Source of the DNA: Marasmius tenuissimus
Lineage: Eukaryota; Basidiomycota; Agaricomycetes; Agaricales; Marasmiaceae
Length of the DNA stretch: 64,000 nucleotides
NCBI GenBank assembly: GCA_029532415.1
Contig: JAQOTA010000044.1
Coordinates: forward strand, 558,001-622,000
Direction: 5' to 3'
Shown here piece by piece: positions 1-12,100 of the stretch. Under the pieces are notes generated by a model. The model searched no databases, was not told where the DNA came from, and was given only the letters and a program-made list of their open reading frames with translations. Position numbers and translations under genes: made by a program. Position 1 is the first letter of the stretch. Every line of letters begins with the position of its first letter.

Positions 1-467
1 TACGCAGAGGAAGCAATTATTACGGGAACGGTGAATCGTGCGTATTCAGGTCTTCGGTCAGAGCAAGCCGTATTTGGTTTACAAGTTTCGGCGCCAGGTT
101 TCTATGGAAGTACCAAACCGGAACAGGACAGTTCAGCGTGTTCAAATGGACTGGCAGGAACGATTACTTCGCATTGTGCCAAGATGACTATCTCTCTTTC
201 GGCGGAGGGTACGTACAAGTTTTGATATGACATATTCTCCAATAGACTAACTGATATGCTTTCGGTCCGTGTGCTTTGCCCTGACGTACTCTGCTTATCA
301 GAGATGGAGCTTACGGGCTGTATATCGACGAGTCACTTCTCAATGGGTCGTCCGCACGATGTCCCACGTTCGATAATCCCCCGCTATGTTCAAGTGTCGG
401 GATAGCTCCAGGGAAAACCGCTCGTTTTGATTGTGCTGGGCTCGAGATTTGGGGTATCGGACCATGA
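1..467 (+). CDS. TLDc-domain (Oxr1-like) protein, 5' end outside window
   Basis: This is the C-terminal part of a TLDc-domain protein of the Oxr1 oxidation-resistance type. Exons 1-49, 98-208 and 302-467 join in frame, with introns 50-97 and 209-301. The 107 visible residues read YYGNGES, then FKWTGRNDYFALC, FGGGDGAYGLYIDESLL, CPTFDNPPLC and a C-terminal LEVWGIGP just before the stop. That order and ending are the hallmark of the TLDc fold, which closes with an EVWG-like strand. TLDc proteins are known to protect against oxidative stress and to bind the V-ATPase; that role here is inferred from family only. The start and any upstream domains lie outside the window. The next gene is convergent, 138 bp downstream. 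Confidence 0.88.
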
Positions 468-604
468 CCTATCGGGGTACTTCACGTCCTTCGAGTTCAG
501 AAAGAGCTGATGTCAAAGAAAAGCCAGTGTCGAACGTGGACTTACAGAATCATCACAGGACTATGAATCTAGCTATAGAGTTTCCTCATCCAATCATGTC
601 TGAT

Positions 605-1191
605 CTATTCTGAAGCTGGAGTGCCCGATTGACCCGAGTTCGATTTGTCCATCTGGCACACAACCCAAGCATTATCATGAGTGAACATACTAACTCTCGA
701 CCGAGTCAGCTCACCTCTTTCGCATGCCAACTGCCCAAAAAGGTTTCGTTCAGAGAGCTGCCTGCAACCTCTCCAGCGTCGGACGCAAATCGAACATGAT
801 TTATATCAACGTCTCCTTCCCCATAAATGTCTAGTGCCATCGCCTTCCCGCCTTCACGAAATCTCATTGAAAAACGACCCTGTTGCCCGGGCTCCACAGA
901 CACTGGGAGGGAAGGATAGACTGCCACTATGGCGAGCGAAGGATCACAGGAAGCAGTACCCGCTACATTCTTGAGGTACCAAGTGAGATTTCCGGCGTCG
1001 GCATGGACGTAGAGTTTGCCTTCGCTTGGATCAGTCTGGAGACTACGTGGGTCGAGTTGGGCGATTAGAGACGCAATGGTGGGACGATCCTTTGCATAGG
1101 CGTCGAGAACTGTGTCTAAGGGGAAATTGAAGTCAGGTCGTAGCGTCGAGTGAGAAGATAGCCCTCAAGGAGAGTACTCACCGAAGCTCAT
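605..1191 (-). CDS. Hypothetical protein, 152 aa
   Basis: Three exons on the minus strand, 1191-1182, 1115-715 and 652-605, give a closed frame of 153 codons. The first exon is only ten bases (Met-Ser-Phe plus one base) and ends at a GTGAGT donor. The second acceptor is TTGTGTGCCAG and the last exon ends at TAG. The protein begins MSFDTVLDAYAKDRPTIASL, has a central beta-rich stretch (VAVYPSLPVSVEPGQQGRF, ALDIYGEGDVDINHVRF) and a Ser/Gly-rich tail. There is no signal peptide or membrane segment. I do not recognise the family. Phase closure over three exons and codon-like composition support a real gene. It is convergent with the TLDc gene and in tandem with the NmrA-like gene upstream. Confidence 0.6.
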
Positions 1192-1615
1192 AGGGGGGTT
1201 AGTTTTCGAGTGGTTTAAGAGCCTAACTCTTTATAAGGAGAAAGCCAGTGGCTTCCAGAATAATAGCCGATGGCTATGAAGGTTTGAATTTTGAACAAAG
1301 ATGGTCAAAGCTAGGAGCGCTGGCAACTCATCGACATCTGTCAGTCAGAGACTGAATTCATCCGCCGTGAGAAGCCATTCTTTGGGTCCCGGGAAGCGTC
1401 GTGTGAAAATACGGTAAACTGTTTGGTTCAAAACAGATCTCGGCGCGCGATGATAGACTCGATAGTGACGACTTTAGATTAAGAGAAACTATACGCGTTG
1501 AACCTGCCATGATGGTGAACCGCTACTTATTCGAGAGTTTCTTGTCAGGTTCTGTGAACTCTTACCGTTATTGATGACACCTTCCAAAGACCGTGGGTCG
1601 ACAAAACAGAGGATG
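1192..1615. other. Intergenic spacer
   Basis: This spacer holds the promoter of the hypothetical gene and the 3' flank of the NmrA-like gene. No conserved coding stretch or clear TATA box was seen. Confidence 0.4.
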
Positions 1616-2947
1616 CTAGTGCTTTCCACCCAGTAGCTTCCACAATGAGACACCATTCCAGCCCTTCTCCCTCGACGGTACCATTTCACGTTCGTGTTTG
1701 TGAACCGAAAGACACCATTTTTCGAATGACTTCATATTGGGGTGTGCCCTCTTAGCGGCCGCTACTTGCCGCCAGCAGTCCGCGTCAGGGGGTTGATTCG
1801 CCCAAAAAGTATGCGCACGTTCCATTTCGGCAATTCTGGTTATTATTCATGGGTTAATTAGCAGCGAGTGGGATGCGAGCTTAGATCTCACAGTCGTTTC
1901 GTTTCGCCGTTCAGAGATATGAGTAACCTTGCCACAAATAACGGGATGGATGACATGGACCTCCCACCGGTAGCTCTCTGGTGGGCTTCTTCGTGCTGCG
2001 CGATTGTAGGTGTTTCACCAATTGCGATCAGAATTTGGCCTTCATATGGTGGCGAATACTGATGTGAGGTTAGCAGGTGTAAGGAAGACAACCCAAGAAC
2101 ACGCTTCACCTTAAATACCCCATGGGCAATGCAGCCAATATCGGCAACAGCCTGTTAGGATTCACGAAGTTCGCGATTGTTTATAAAGGCAAGCGAAGGG
2201 GAGGCATACAATCAGCTTGATTGTCGTGGTATGGCTCAGTCCAGCCCTGAGCACACCGAATGTGATTGCACCAAGAAAGCCTTCGTAATTCTCCATGAAA
2301 AAACCGGGGCGGATGATACTGGGCAGAGAGCTCATTTTTATGTCAAACAGTGCAATAAATATAAGAACACCTCACGTCCATTTCAATCCCTTTGTTCCGA
2401 GCTCCTTGACATGTTTTTCTATCCTGATCTTCGCAAGGCGGTCGTCCATCATGATTTCATCTGCATCTTCCCCTCCGCGTTCGACAGATGAGAAGACAAA
2501 ATGAGAAACACCGAATTCCAAAGACAAGTCAGCTACCATCTTCGGACCGAGATTTTTAGATTGCAACAGATACTTTGAGATGCAGGCAAACAGACGTACC
2601 TTTCCTTGTTTCTCCTCTCCCGTTGCGTTTACGCCCAATCCGGGGAATGCAAGAACGCAAAAGACACCCCAGATATCCTGCCCTGATTCCTTCTGGGCTT
2701 CAAAAATCCCTCTTATCGAATCAGGTTCGTCCAGGTTGCCTTCAACCACTGAAACATGACTCGAGTATCTAGAGGCGATATCGCGAGCTTTCTGTCCCTT
2801 GGAATTTCTCGTTAAAGCGAGGATATGAAGATCGTTGTCCTCCCTGGATATCACCGCGTCGACGAAAGCTCTGCCTTGTCGGCCCGTACTGCCAGTGACG
2901 AAGATGATCCTCTTTTTTGTTGAAGTTGATGGATTTGATCCTGACAT
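1616..2947 (-). CDS. NmrA-like NAD(P)-binding protein
   Basis: Six exons (2947-2600, 2539-2376, 2318-2210, 2151-2110, 2058-1892, 1835-1616) sum to 1,050 nt, giving 349 aa. Residues 19-25 are the dinucleotide loop GSTGRQG (GxxGxxG). Later motifs of the NmrA/atypical SDR family follow in order: QGKMVADLSLEFGVSHFVFSS, WTIIRPGFFMEN, AVADIGCIAHGVF and FEKW near the C terminus. These proteins bind NAD(P)(H) as redox sensors or reductases and lack the classical YxxxK catalytic pair. A cytosolic role is inferred. The chosen Met lies just before the Rossmann strand; in-frame Mets exist up to 3076. The fifth intron contains a good TGCTAAT branch site. A decayed copy of the last two exons lies at 8770-9170. 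Confidence 0.87.
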
Positions 2948-3076
2948 GCTTTGTATAGGATGTCCGTCGTGAATGAGAACAGGAGAACGCAGAGTACCAG
3001 AGTATTTCATATTATTATCTAAAATTGGATTTGGAGAACGATGAATAAGCCGCAAGCGGCCCCGAGTTGATATCAA

Positions 3077-4629
3077 AACTGGCTAATGGTTCTCACGGCT
3101 CAAAGTGTCATCACCATCACGTCGGTATCTTCTCACTGATAGCAAAATCGTACTTGTGCAGTTCGACCATGTCCATTATGGAAGGTCTTCGATGCAAGTT
3201 GTTCTCAAGGGCGAGTTGTATTTAGATTTGAATCAACAGTACGTTCCAAATTCCTTCCCTATCAATACCCACTGGTTTCTTAATTCATTTGCAATGTCAA
3301 CGACAGGTGGACGATTCGAACTTTGACATCGATCTCCAATGCATTGTATGTTCAGGCCAGTGAACTAGTGTTGCTTGGCTAGAGGTGGAAGTAGAATTCG
3401 GACAACAGCTAGAGTCATGCCCTCCGGTGTATCCTGTCCTGTTGTGAGCTCTTTTCACTGTCATTTCCCCCGTCGTTCTTTGTAACCATATCGACTCCCC
3501 GGCTCTTCTTAATCTCAGCTTTAACTCCCTCTCGTAGTTTATTTTCGGATGGTTAATTGAAGGCTGCAGCTAGGGAAATCCCTTGTATTCAGGGGGCCTC
3601 ATTCCCTGTTCCCAGATCACAACCCTTTTCAACCCTGTCCATATCATCATTTTCACTCTTTGGCGCCTTTGTTATTCTTCGGCATCCCTGATAGTTGTCC
3701 TTGTCCCTTAAACGACTGACATCTCATTCAAGAAACCCGCTCGCTGACGGCAACTTCTTTAGTACCTGCGTCTGGGATGACTTCTCCAGATATTAGAGCA
3801 TATTTGTACATATTAATACGAAATTATAGAAACAAAAACTAAGCGCCAACTGCTGTAAAATCGCCGCCATTCTACTTGTGAATTTCATGTACAAACCAAA
3901 TGTGGAGCATGCGAAAATATACTCTATTTGATACTACACACTTCGAACCGTGTTGTTGCTGCGACAGAGAAGCAGAGCATGGCCATTGAACAACATAACA
4001 AAAATAACGTACTTTTGGTTATGGTTATGGCTGAGGGCCTAGGTGTTAACCTCGACAAACTGAGGAAGGAAGAGGGCAAACATCCCCATCACTGCCGCCG
4101 CGACTGAGGATGACGTGCGTACACATAATTTCTTGGATACCCATTTATGTCGACTTTCGTGATTAGTTTTTGAGGTTTTACATCTAAATTTCAGGCAAAT
4201 TTTGGGTGGGACCGTTCCCCACTTGAAATGGGTCTTGATCTACATTTTGGTATCAATATGTACAAATATGCTCTATTCAATACATGGTTTATAAAAGCTC
4301 CGACCTTGGAGCTCATGTTTAGCAGGACATTATTTTAGCTGTAAGGTATCACTCTTACTTTCAGTAGTAGTGGGGGGTTCTTCGGTTAGTGCACACTGAT
4401 GATTCCGCTAGGAATGCGCGCCAGTAATTTAAATAATCGAGTTCCCGGACCATGGTCACCGTTTGAATGGTCTCCCAATTAAATTTCTAATCGAATACAC
4501 CCGCCACCTCCCTCTCGCTGCAGGATGATGCTCATTGGTGGCGGGGTCCGCCCATTCGCACCCATATGTACAACTATCACCAGGTTATGGAGGTGTAATG
4601 AACTACGAGGTACTCGAGCGCTCTGGTAC
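3077..4629. other. Gene-poor spacer
   Basis: About 1.5 kb without a supported gene. The upstream part should hold the NmrA-like promoter. The rest is AT-rich with short random reading frames. I saw no conserved motif. Confidence 0.5.
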
Positions 4630-5740
4630 TCAGAAATTCAAATATTTGTTTGAAGGATTTATAGAAGAACTCAAGAAGGGTTGAAACGGACATTCGAAAG
4701 GAATTGAAACACACATTTGAACGACATTCGAAACGCGCGGTCGAAACAATTTGACCAACTGTTTGAAAGTGCCATTGAAGAAGAAGAAAAATCAAAGAGT
4801 CCAAAAAGTACCGTTCGCACTGACCAGTTGCATAGGTGTTTGCTATTCAAGAGAGTCCAATAGCGAAGCCGTTCGACGCACAGTGACATTGTAGTGAGCA
4901 TAGATATCAGGAAGAATAGATTCGGACTTCACCTCGCAATGCCGGGCCTGTTAAGCAGCCCGTAACGCCGCGTGATACTTGAACGTATCGCTGACTTGCC
5001 TCGACGACATGAGCCACGACATTCGGTGTTGTTCTGTCGGATAGATTCGTCGTCGCCCTCGTTGCAGACTGGAGCCCCCGAAGCTTCATGGGCGTCAAGA
5101 GGAAAGTTGCAGAGAAAAGGGGCTAAAGCGCTTGGAACCTTAAAAAGACAAAGACGGCGTGATCTAAGTCTTGAGTCGGGTCAATCCCCTATCATCCCTT
5201 GAACCTGGACCACAACCATGATCACAGTCAGTCCACCCAGCTTGCCACCCACTCCCAAGGCCCGTCTTGGACCTATGACTAATTCTACATGCTCTGTTGA
5301 TTCGTTTGACGACTCGTACTCGCTTCACTCCCCGTGGTTCATCTGGTTTCAAGACATCAGTCATCGGCGAACATTTGTTGAGTTTCTCCTAGCTATTTCT
5401 TTGCTTCAAACTCTGCTCATAGACCTCGGGAATTGAAGGTAAAAGCAGGGGTAGTACCTAGAGCGGATTAGGCTGAACACCCGGGAGTCGGTAAGCACTT
5501 GAATTGTCGAAGTCCGAGTTACCAGCCCGTAGTTTCAGATTCTCTGTTTAGAAGCAATTCGAACAAGATTCGAATGACTATTTGAATTGATGTTTAACAC
5601 TTTTGCTCGAGTCATTCGGTTCTATTCAAATTATCGTTCAAATGTAACCGCCAGTGAGGGAAAGCCTTCGCATCGTTCAACCAATATCAAAGATTAGTTG
5701 TTCAATTGTCATTCAAACGGGAGATTCATTCGAATAGCAA
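4630..5740. repeat. Region flanked by inverted clusters of TTYGAA-type short repeats
   Basis: At about 4640-4790 the plus strand carries repeated TTTGAA, TTCGAA and TTGAA words every 10-20 bases. At about 5550-5740 the same words recur mainly as their complements (TTCAAA, TTCAAT) together with TTCGAA. Two facing clusters of degenerate short words about 0.9 kb apart resemble the subterminal repeats of hAT-like or other TIR transposons. I found no clear terminal inverted repeat or target-site duplication. The interior contains a 72-residue open frame (5218-5436) with no recognisable domain. Confidence 0.4.
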
Positions 5741-7261
5741 CCATGGTAAAGAACCTTTTTTATTCAAAATTTTTGTCTGCATCGCCTGGATTCCGTTTTC
5801 CCTAGCGGGACGCTGCTTAGGCACCATTTATCGCTCCTCGGGTTCTTTCGTGGCAACCGCTGCCGTTCCAAGTCCTCGATATCACGTTCCAACGATGGCA
5901 AACTCATTATTTTCGATTGGGTAGGCTTTCGAGCCTCGACTAGTGAAGCGGAGGCTTTGGCATCCGTTCTCAGAACACATGATTTCTGCCGAGTATTCTA
6001 GGGCCGTAGTTCGAAGGCAATGGACACTGTTGTCGCTAATAGTTTGTTCTGTTAGGTATGGGCTTAGTCTGGCAGGCTATGACGGGACATTGTGCATGGA
6101 CCCGAAGTGTATACTGAACGGTGAGCTCAAATGTACACATCCTCATCCCTCCATTCAATTACTCAACTTTGTCACAATTCCCAGGGCTTTAAAAAGGTCT
6201 CGGCCGTCCTCATCGTAATTTATTGGACTTTCGAATGACGGATGGCTGCCGATGGCAGGATAAGTGATTTCTCCCGATACGTCCCTTGCTCTAACATATT
6301 CAACTCCATCCAATTCCTTGCGAAAAAATATAACTAGACCCGCATTCCTGCCGTAGGCAGGACCTACACATCGCTTGCGATCGTCAGTTGAGATCGTAGT
6401 CTGGTCACTCGAGACTAGGCAGGACCCTAGCCAACGCTGGTTGTGTTGGATACACCGCTGCATCTACGACAACACCATCGCATTTTGTTCCTGGCAGCCT
6501 GACCTTCTAAAACTTGCCGAGGAACCCCTCGAGAGGACTGCACTTCAACTGGCTCTTTGGTAACGACAGATCCGTTATTCCTCGCGTGGCAGTGGCATTT
6601 GACTCTAAAAAACGGGAGCATTTTGCGAGAAGTGCTCGCGAGAAGTGCTCGCGACGTGTAAAAGGGGTAAAAGAATGAACGCCCCATCCGCCCCGCTATC
6701 TCTAACAACACACATCTGCCTTCTATGGGAGGAGTAGTGGCCTTATCGCCGCGCCAAAACCACAACCAATATTCTATCATCAACTTCCAAGGCACGTGCC
6801 CCAACCTGTCTGTTTTAGGAAATCATACGCTCTCTTGTTGTCTGTTCGCTCGTGATCAAAAAATCTTTTTTTGGTTCCTAGTGACTACCCTGCCATCTCT
6901 GCTGTCGAATATGAGTGTCAAACCTGCTTCGATCGTAATTCTCATGATTAGTGACTTACAGGGAGTCGCGGATGCCCATCTCGCGATATTGGCGGTATGT
7001 GTTGGAATGTTGAAGCTCAAATAAATCTCTCACCATTTGACAACCACTATCACTCAATAACTCATCCCGTTTCAACGATCCGAGCCGTTAACCTCATTCA
7101 AACATCTATTTAAGGCTTGAATTGTCAAACCAGCCCGTCGAACCCCTTCATCGCCATGATGACTATGCGAGGTGTAGACTGTATATATAGAGGTGTGACC
7201 TGACCAGGTTGATATCGGCTGAAATTCCCAGCCTCACTAATAACCAGCTCCCTTCCGACGA
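5741..7261. other. Gene-poor spacer with a short tandem repeat
   Basis: No gene could be supported. At 6625-6654 a 13-bp unit (GCGAGAAGTGCTC) is repeated in tandem a little over two times. The last few hundred bases should contain the promoter of the seven-helix gene. Confidence 0.5.
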
Positions 7262-8761
7262 ATGACGCGGTTGACAGATGCAGAGGGTTCTTTGGCGGCA
7301 GTATTGGGCGAGGTGAGTCACAGATCGTGTTTTTCGTAGTCTAAAAAGCCTACTGAGCTGGGTTAATAGAGCCTCTGCTACGGTGACACCAGAAACTCAT
7401 CCGTTTGGAACTTGTAATCTTAATTCCTGACCCCTAGGGTTCCTCGTCTGCAACTACCTCTTCACTTTGTATGTGACCCTAATGCCATGTGACCCTAATG
7501 CCCGATAACCCGGGAGCGCACGAAGGCCCTAGAGGCCCCCCCACTCCGAGAGTACATGTCACAGTAAGTAACGGACATTCATTATCTCTCCCTCAGTAGC
7601 TCAACTGATTCTTTTTTGAAGGTTATGCTCAAAATCTCGACCGCGATGCTCCTTCTGGCCACATTGCATTTTTCGATCGCATTTTACCGTGCCTGGATTG
7701 CATTTCGGGGCAAATTGGACGAGCCTCCGGGCTTATTTCTGTCTCGGTTTGATCTCTGGCATCGAGTCTTGCAAGACATGCTTTTTGTTACTCAGGAGAG
7801 CTTGGGGGCTGCTGCTGCGGTATGTCACGCGTGTTCCGATAGCTTCGAGAGCTCTGATGAATCGCAAACCTAGATATACCGTGCATGGGTCCTTTGGAAC
7901 AGGAATGGCCGGATTCTCTTCGCACTTCTCATCTTATTTGCCGCAGAACTTGGTAAGTTCGCCCCCACTTTACCAGTTCCATCCTAACACCATCATATTT
8001 CCAAGTAATGGGATTCGGTGCATGTATCCTTTACACCGGCGCTCCGGCAGAGATCCCTGCCCAAGCGTTACTCTTCGAAAACCTGAACAAATGGATAAAA
8101 GCCCACTCCGTCATTACCGTTTTCCTCAACTTCATCACCACCTCACTCATGGTATTTCGGGTTTGGAGCACAAAGCGTACCTCATCGAAGTATTCCCTCT
8201 TTCCCTCCCGGCTAGACGCGGTTCTGAGAATTATACTTGAGTCGGCAATGTTGCAACTCATCACTGAACCCCTATTGTTGATATTCCACTTTTTGTGGAT
8301 GGCAGAGACATTTATCTTTCTGCAGATACTCGTGCCAGTCATCGTGCGTGTCATCTATTTTGTTCCGCACTATCTAAAATGCTTACCTCCCTGTTCGGTT
8401 TTTATAGGCAATCACATTCAATACGATGACCTTGCGCATGAAACTCAATATCTTTAAAGATTCTCTCGGTCCTCTTCCTAGTTATAGAACAAGCCGTCTG
8501 GGGATTCATTCCTCCGTTGTGGAGAGAAGCCCCCCTATGCAACCTATACAGATCGCAGTCGATATTCGCCCCCATCGAGGCGGCCACGACTCTAACCTCG
8601 AAGTTCCTTTCGGTTCGGGTCCGGACCATGAGCATAGAAAGTCAGCAATCATTCCTACTTACGCGTCGGGAGTAGGTAGTGGAGAGTGGCCGCTGGGTTC
8701 GGTGGCAATCTTGGACCAAGAAGTAGATGAGCAATTCATCACGAACGTGAACTCTACGTAA
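7262..8761 (+). pseudogene. Agaricomycete seven-helix membrane protein gene, frameshifted by a 16-bp tandem duplication
   Basis: Seven exons can be read: 7262-7312, 7370-7382, 7438-7563, 7622-7819, 7874-7952, 8006-8343 and 8408-8761. Every junction closes in phase except that exon 3 is 16 bases too long. Exon 3 contains a perfect direct tandem duplication of ATGTGACCCTAATGCC, which leads to a stop; without one copy the frame runs through. The conceptual protein has seven hydrophobic helices and hallmarks of a mushroom-specific uncharacterised family: ESLCYG, LATLHFSIAFYRAW, TQESLGAAAAIYRAWVLWNR, ILESAMLQLITE and AITFNTMTLR. The tail is hydrophilic. Function is unknown; a receptor-like role is only a guess. 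It is separate from the DUF6533/6534 families found further along. Confidence 0.75.
7475..7507 (+). repeat. 16-bp perfect tandem duplication in exon 3
   Basis: ATGTGACCCTAATGCC occurs twice in direct succession. Sixteen is not a multiple of three, so the duplication shifts the frame of the surrounding gene. Confidence 0.85.
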
Positions 8762-8769
8762 ATCACTGA

Positions 8770-9170
8770 ATAGCGTTTACAAGCCGAACGACACCATTCC
8801 TCAAGTGACTTCATATTCGGATGCGCCCTTTCAGCGGCCGCTATTGTCATCGGTCTGTCTTGGAGTTGAGGGGTGATGTCGCCAATGAGCCCATTGGAGG
8901 GACGTGTACACGCCCCATCTCGACAATTTTGACGAGATGTTCACAAGCTAGGTGTGAGCAGCCAGACACAGTAGATATTCAATATAGATTTGAATCTCGC
9001 AGTCGTTTTGTTTCGCCATTAATCGACCATGCCAAGAGTGATGGGATGGATGGCACAAACCTCCCGCCGGTAGCTATCCGGTGGGCCTCCTCGTGGTGTA
9101 CAGTAACACCAGTACTCGTGTGTGTTTCGCCCAACGGCAACCAGGATTTGACCTTCAAATGATGGCAAAT
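8770..9170 (-). pseudogene. Decayed copy of the last two NmrA-like exons
   Basis: The minus strand repeats the 3' part of the gene at 1616-2947. It shows HHEEAHRIATGG, FVPSIPSLLAWSINGETKRL and then AAAERAHPNMKSLEEWCRS, matching HEEAHQRATGG, SIPLFVARLLISLNGETKRL and AAAKRAHPNMKSFEKWC. The intron is still alignable, but its donor has changed from GTGAGA to GCGAGA and the acceptor CAG to AAA. No N-terminal half or Rossmann loop is present, so this is a non-functional 3' fragment. It sits directly behind the seven-helix gene, whose stop is at 8761. Confidence 0.75.
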
Positions 9171-12100
9171 CATATGTAACGGTCTGTACCTACAACTTGA
9201 CAAGTTCGGTTTCTGAGCTGACTGAGTCACCGTAATTTTGCATTGGCGACATCATGGCCCGTGAAAGGAGGCTATATTGCCCGTTACGATACAACCGTGG
9301 AATATGAGAATGACGGAAATGGTTTAAAGAAGCGGGTCTACACGAACACATGGTGGGGAAGGACACGAAGCGACAGTGAAATTGAAGGATAGAAGAAGTT
9401 CCGAGTCGACTTTTCGTACCGAGAACCCGAGAAGAAACCATTCTTCACGACAACAAAAAGTCAGGACCAGAGCACGATGAATTGGCACCAAAAAGAAAGC
9501 TATAGAAGAACCCGAGAACGCTGAATCATCCATGAGTCGTACCTTCGAATATTTGCTATGGTCCACCGCCGTCCCCCTCGACGTCAATCCTAACCTGGGC
9601 TCACGCCTCATGCACCAGCTCCGCCGAGGGGTTACCGCCGAAGGAGCCCGGATCACCAGCTCCGGCGAAAATCATGCAGTCCACAGTTTATCATTCAACA
9701 GTTGTAAGGCCTGGAAGGCGACTAGCTCATCCCGAAGCTATCCATTAGGCGAAGCATGTGGTTAACAACAAGACCAAGTACGAATGTGAACGTGTCTATG
9801 AGTTATGGCGATGGTGCGTTGACGATGCACATGAACTCGCTACTGGATGGCCCAGTGGGAGCTGATCGTGAAGGGTGGAGTCGTGGCTCTGAAGGCTAGT
9901 ATCGCCGACGATACGGGAAGACTTTCTCTGCGCCAGTAAACACTGATGAGGTATCGACATGGGCACCGATTGAGGAGCATCGCTACCTCGGAAGAGATCG
10001 TTGCTGATATTGGGACAACGAAGGTGGAGGGATGGTCTCTACGTGACCTCGCAAATCAGTCTGCTCCCCTATTCTGCCTTGGAGAACAGATCGTCTCTGG
10101 GTCGATAACTGCGGCCAAAAGCACTCTGACGTCGACCATACCGCTGAGTACTGGTAAAGGAGCGGAGGAAGGCTAAAAATGGAAAGGGGGGCACGTCTCT
10201 GGGTACGCTGGCTCGCAGATAGTGACCGCTTGCCCAGCATGGAGCGATGATAGAAAACTCCGCGTAGAAGGGCCGTAATGGGACCTGGGAAGTCTGAGGT
10301 CGACATGGGAGAGGCATTCAAATTGCTCGTCAAGCTGGCACCTCAAGTCGTGGCAAAACAGCTGGCAGAGCTGGATCTATATGGCGCGGATGGGTACTGC
10401 AAGCTAACCTCATCAGTATTGAACGCGCACAAACCATGAACCGACTCACTTCAGCACAGACGGTATATGGTCCTTATATTTCACCCCGCCCAACCTCGAC
10501 AGGTCGTTGAAGGAAACAATCCCCGTCCGCGATCTTCCTAAACCGAGTATCCAGTCTCTCGTCCCCGTGTCTCTGATACGCCAGGGTGATAGCTTTCTCC
10601 GAGTCTTCACATAATGAAATAGATATCAATGAACGTCGTTGACAAATCTGCTCGTCCAACAGTCCTGAAGTGACGAGAAGATACAACAGAATTAACAACA
10701 TACTTCCAAAGAGATTTCCCTGTAGCCTAATTGAGGTGCGCAGCTACGCAGGGGCGGCGGCCTGTAATGTTTTAGCAAATGGAAAAGTGCTCGTTCTGAG
10801 GAGAGAAGGCAAAAGAGTAAAGAAGTTAGCGCAATTGTCGTTTAGATGTCGAGGGGAGTAACAAGAGTAACGACAAAGCATAGGGTAGAAGATAGGGCGA
10901 AGAGGGTAGGACTCACTCATTTCAGGTACACACTCGAGATACCACAAGCGGCATCCGCCGTGCAGTGTATCCTCCCGTCACCCTCTCGCTCGCTTTCTCC
11001 CTCAACCCTATCCCTCTGTCCATCGCTCATGTTCGTTCTTACAGGCCGGTTGGTATCCTCTGGAGCACTTGGGCTTGCTATGATCAATACCCAGCCAAGT
11101 CGTACCCGTATCCCTCTGGCTGCATTTTTGGCGGCGAATAACAGCATGCCCTCGACTGTCGGTATCGAACTAGGTCGAAGGATCATATGCTGGATATATG
11201 ATGGGCTGCGCACGTATCCCATCCAGGACGAAAGATCGTTGATGTACTCTCTATCGTGATTGAGCTGAGGAGTAACGGGAAGAGAGCGGGTGAGACATTG
11301 TATAGCAAAGAACGCCAGCTCTAGACAGAAGAAAAGGACTAGATATTAGTTATCTGGATCCTGACGGGGAGAGGCTGAGGAATGCATGTTCTAACATCGT
11401 TTTGTTGGCGATAAAGTACCTCGCACCCCACCAGCTACGAGATAAAACGATAGTAAGCAGTGAAGGACAATGTGGTTGAGAGGAAAGCTCACTTGAAGCG
11501 GTTCTTTGTCAGCACTTGAAATCCATACCCGGTTTGGGTCAGTTGTGGAGAAAATGTGTTGGGCGGCTCCCGAGCCTTGTCTTACTAGACTCGAGACCCA
11601 GTCACTTCGCGGACCCTCGTACCTCGTGTCCACGCGAAGCGGTGAAGGGGAAGGGGCCCCACACTTGTTCGCGCACTGGGTCTCGAGTCTATTGTCTTAC
11701 TCATAGAATACCTCAACTCTCATTGATCAAACTTTATAGTGCGTTCTATTTCTCGTCGTCCCAGCTCTCATCTTCTCTTACTGGTCCGGTGCTCGTTTGT
11801 GAGTATGACTGAAACGACAAAGTCAGCACAGACAATAGACGTGATGGTGTATAAAAGCATGGTGCTCACCTCTCAATCCGTCATCCTTAGCCCCATATCA
11901 CCGACTTGTGAAAAGAGACTGCCCAATGCCTTTGCAACATTCAATACAGGTAGAATTTCCTTCCGAGTGATGGCCTAGCAGTTTTTCAGCCCGTATACAT
12001 GTTTGAAGGAATCCGAAAGCTCACCTAGACATGTCCGTTTTCTCCTTTATTGCTGACGCCCTAGAACCGTCTCGTCCGTGATAGCAGGTCACCTCCAGAA

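Noticed and set aside
8031..8354. 107-codon antisense frame within the seven-helix gene
   Set aside because: Shadow of the membrane-helix exon on the other strand.
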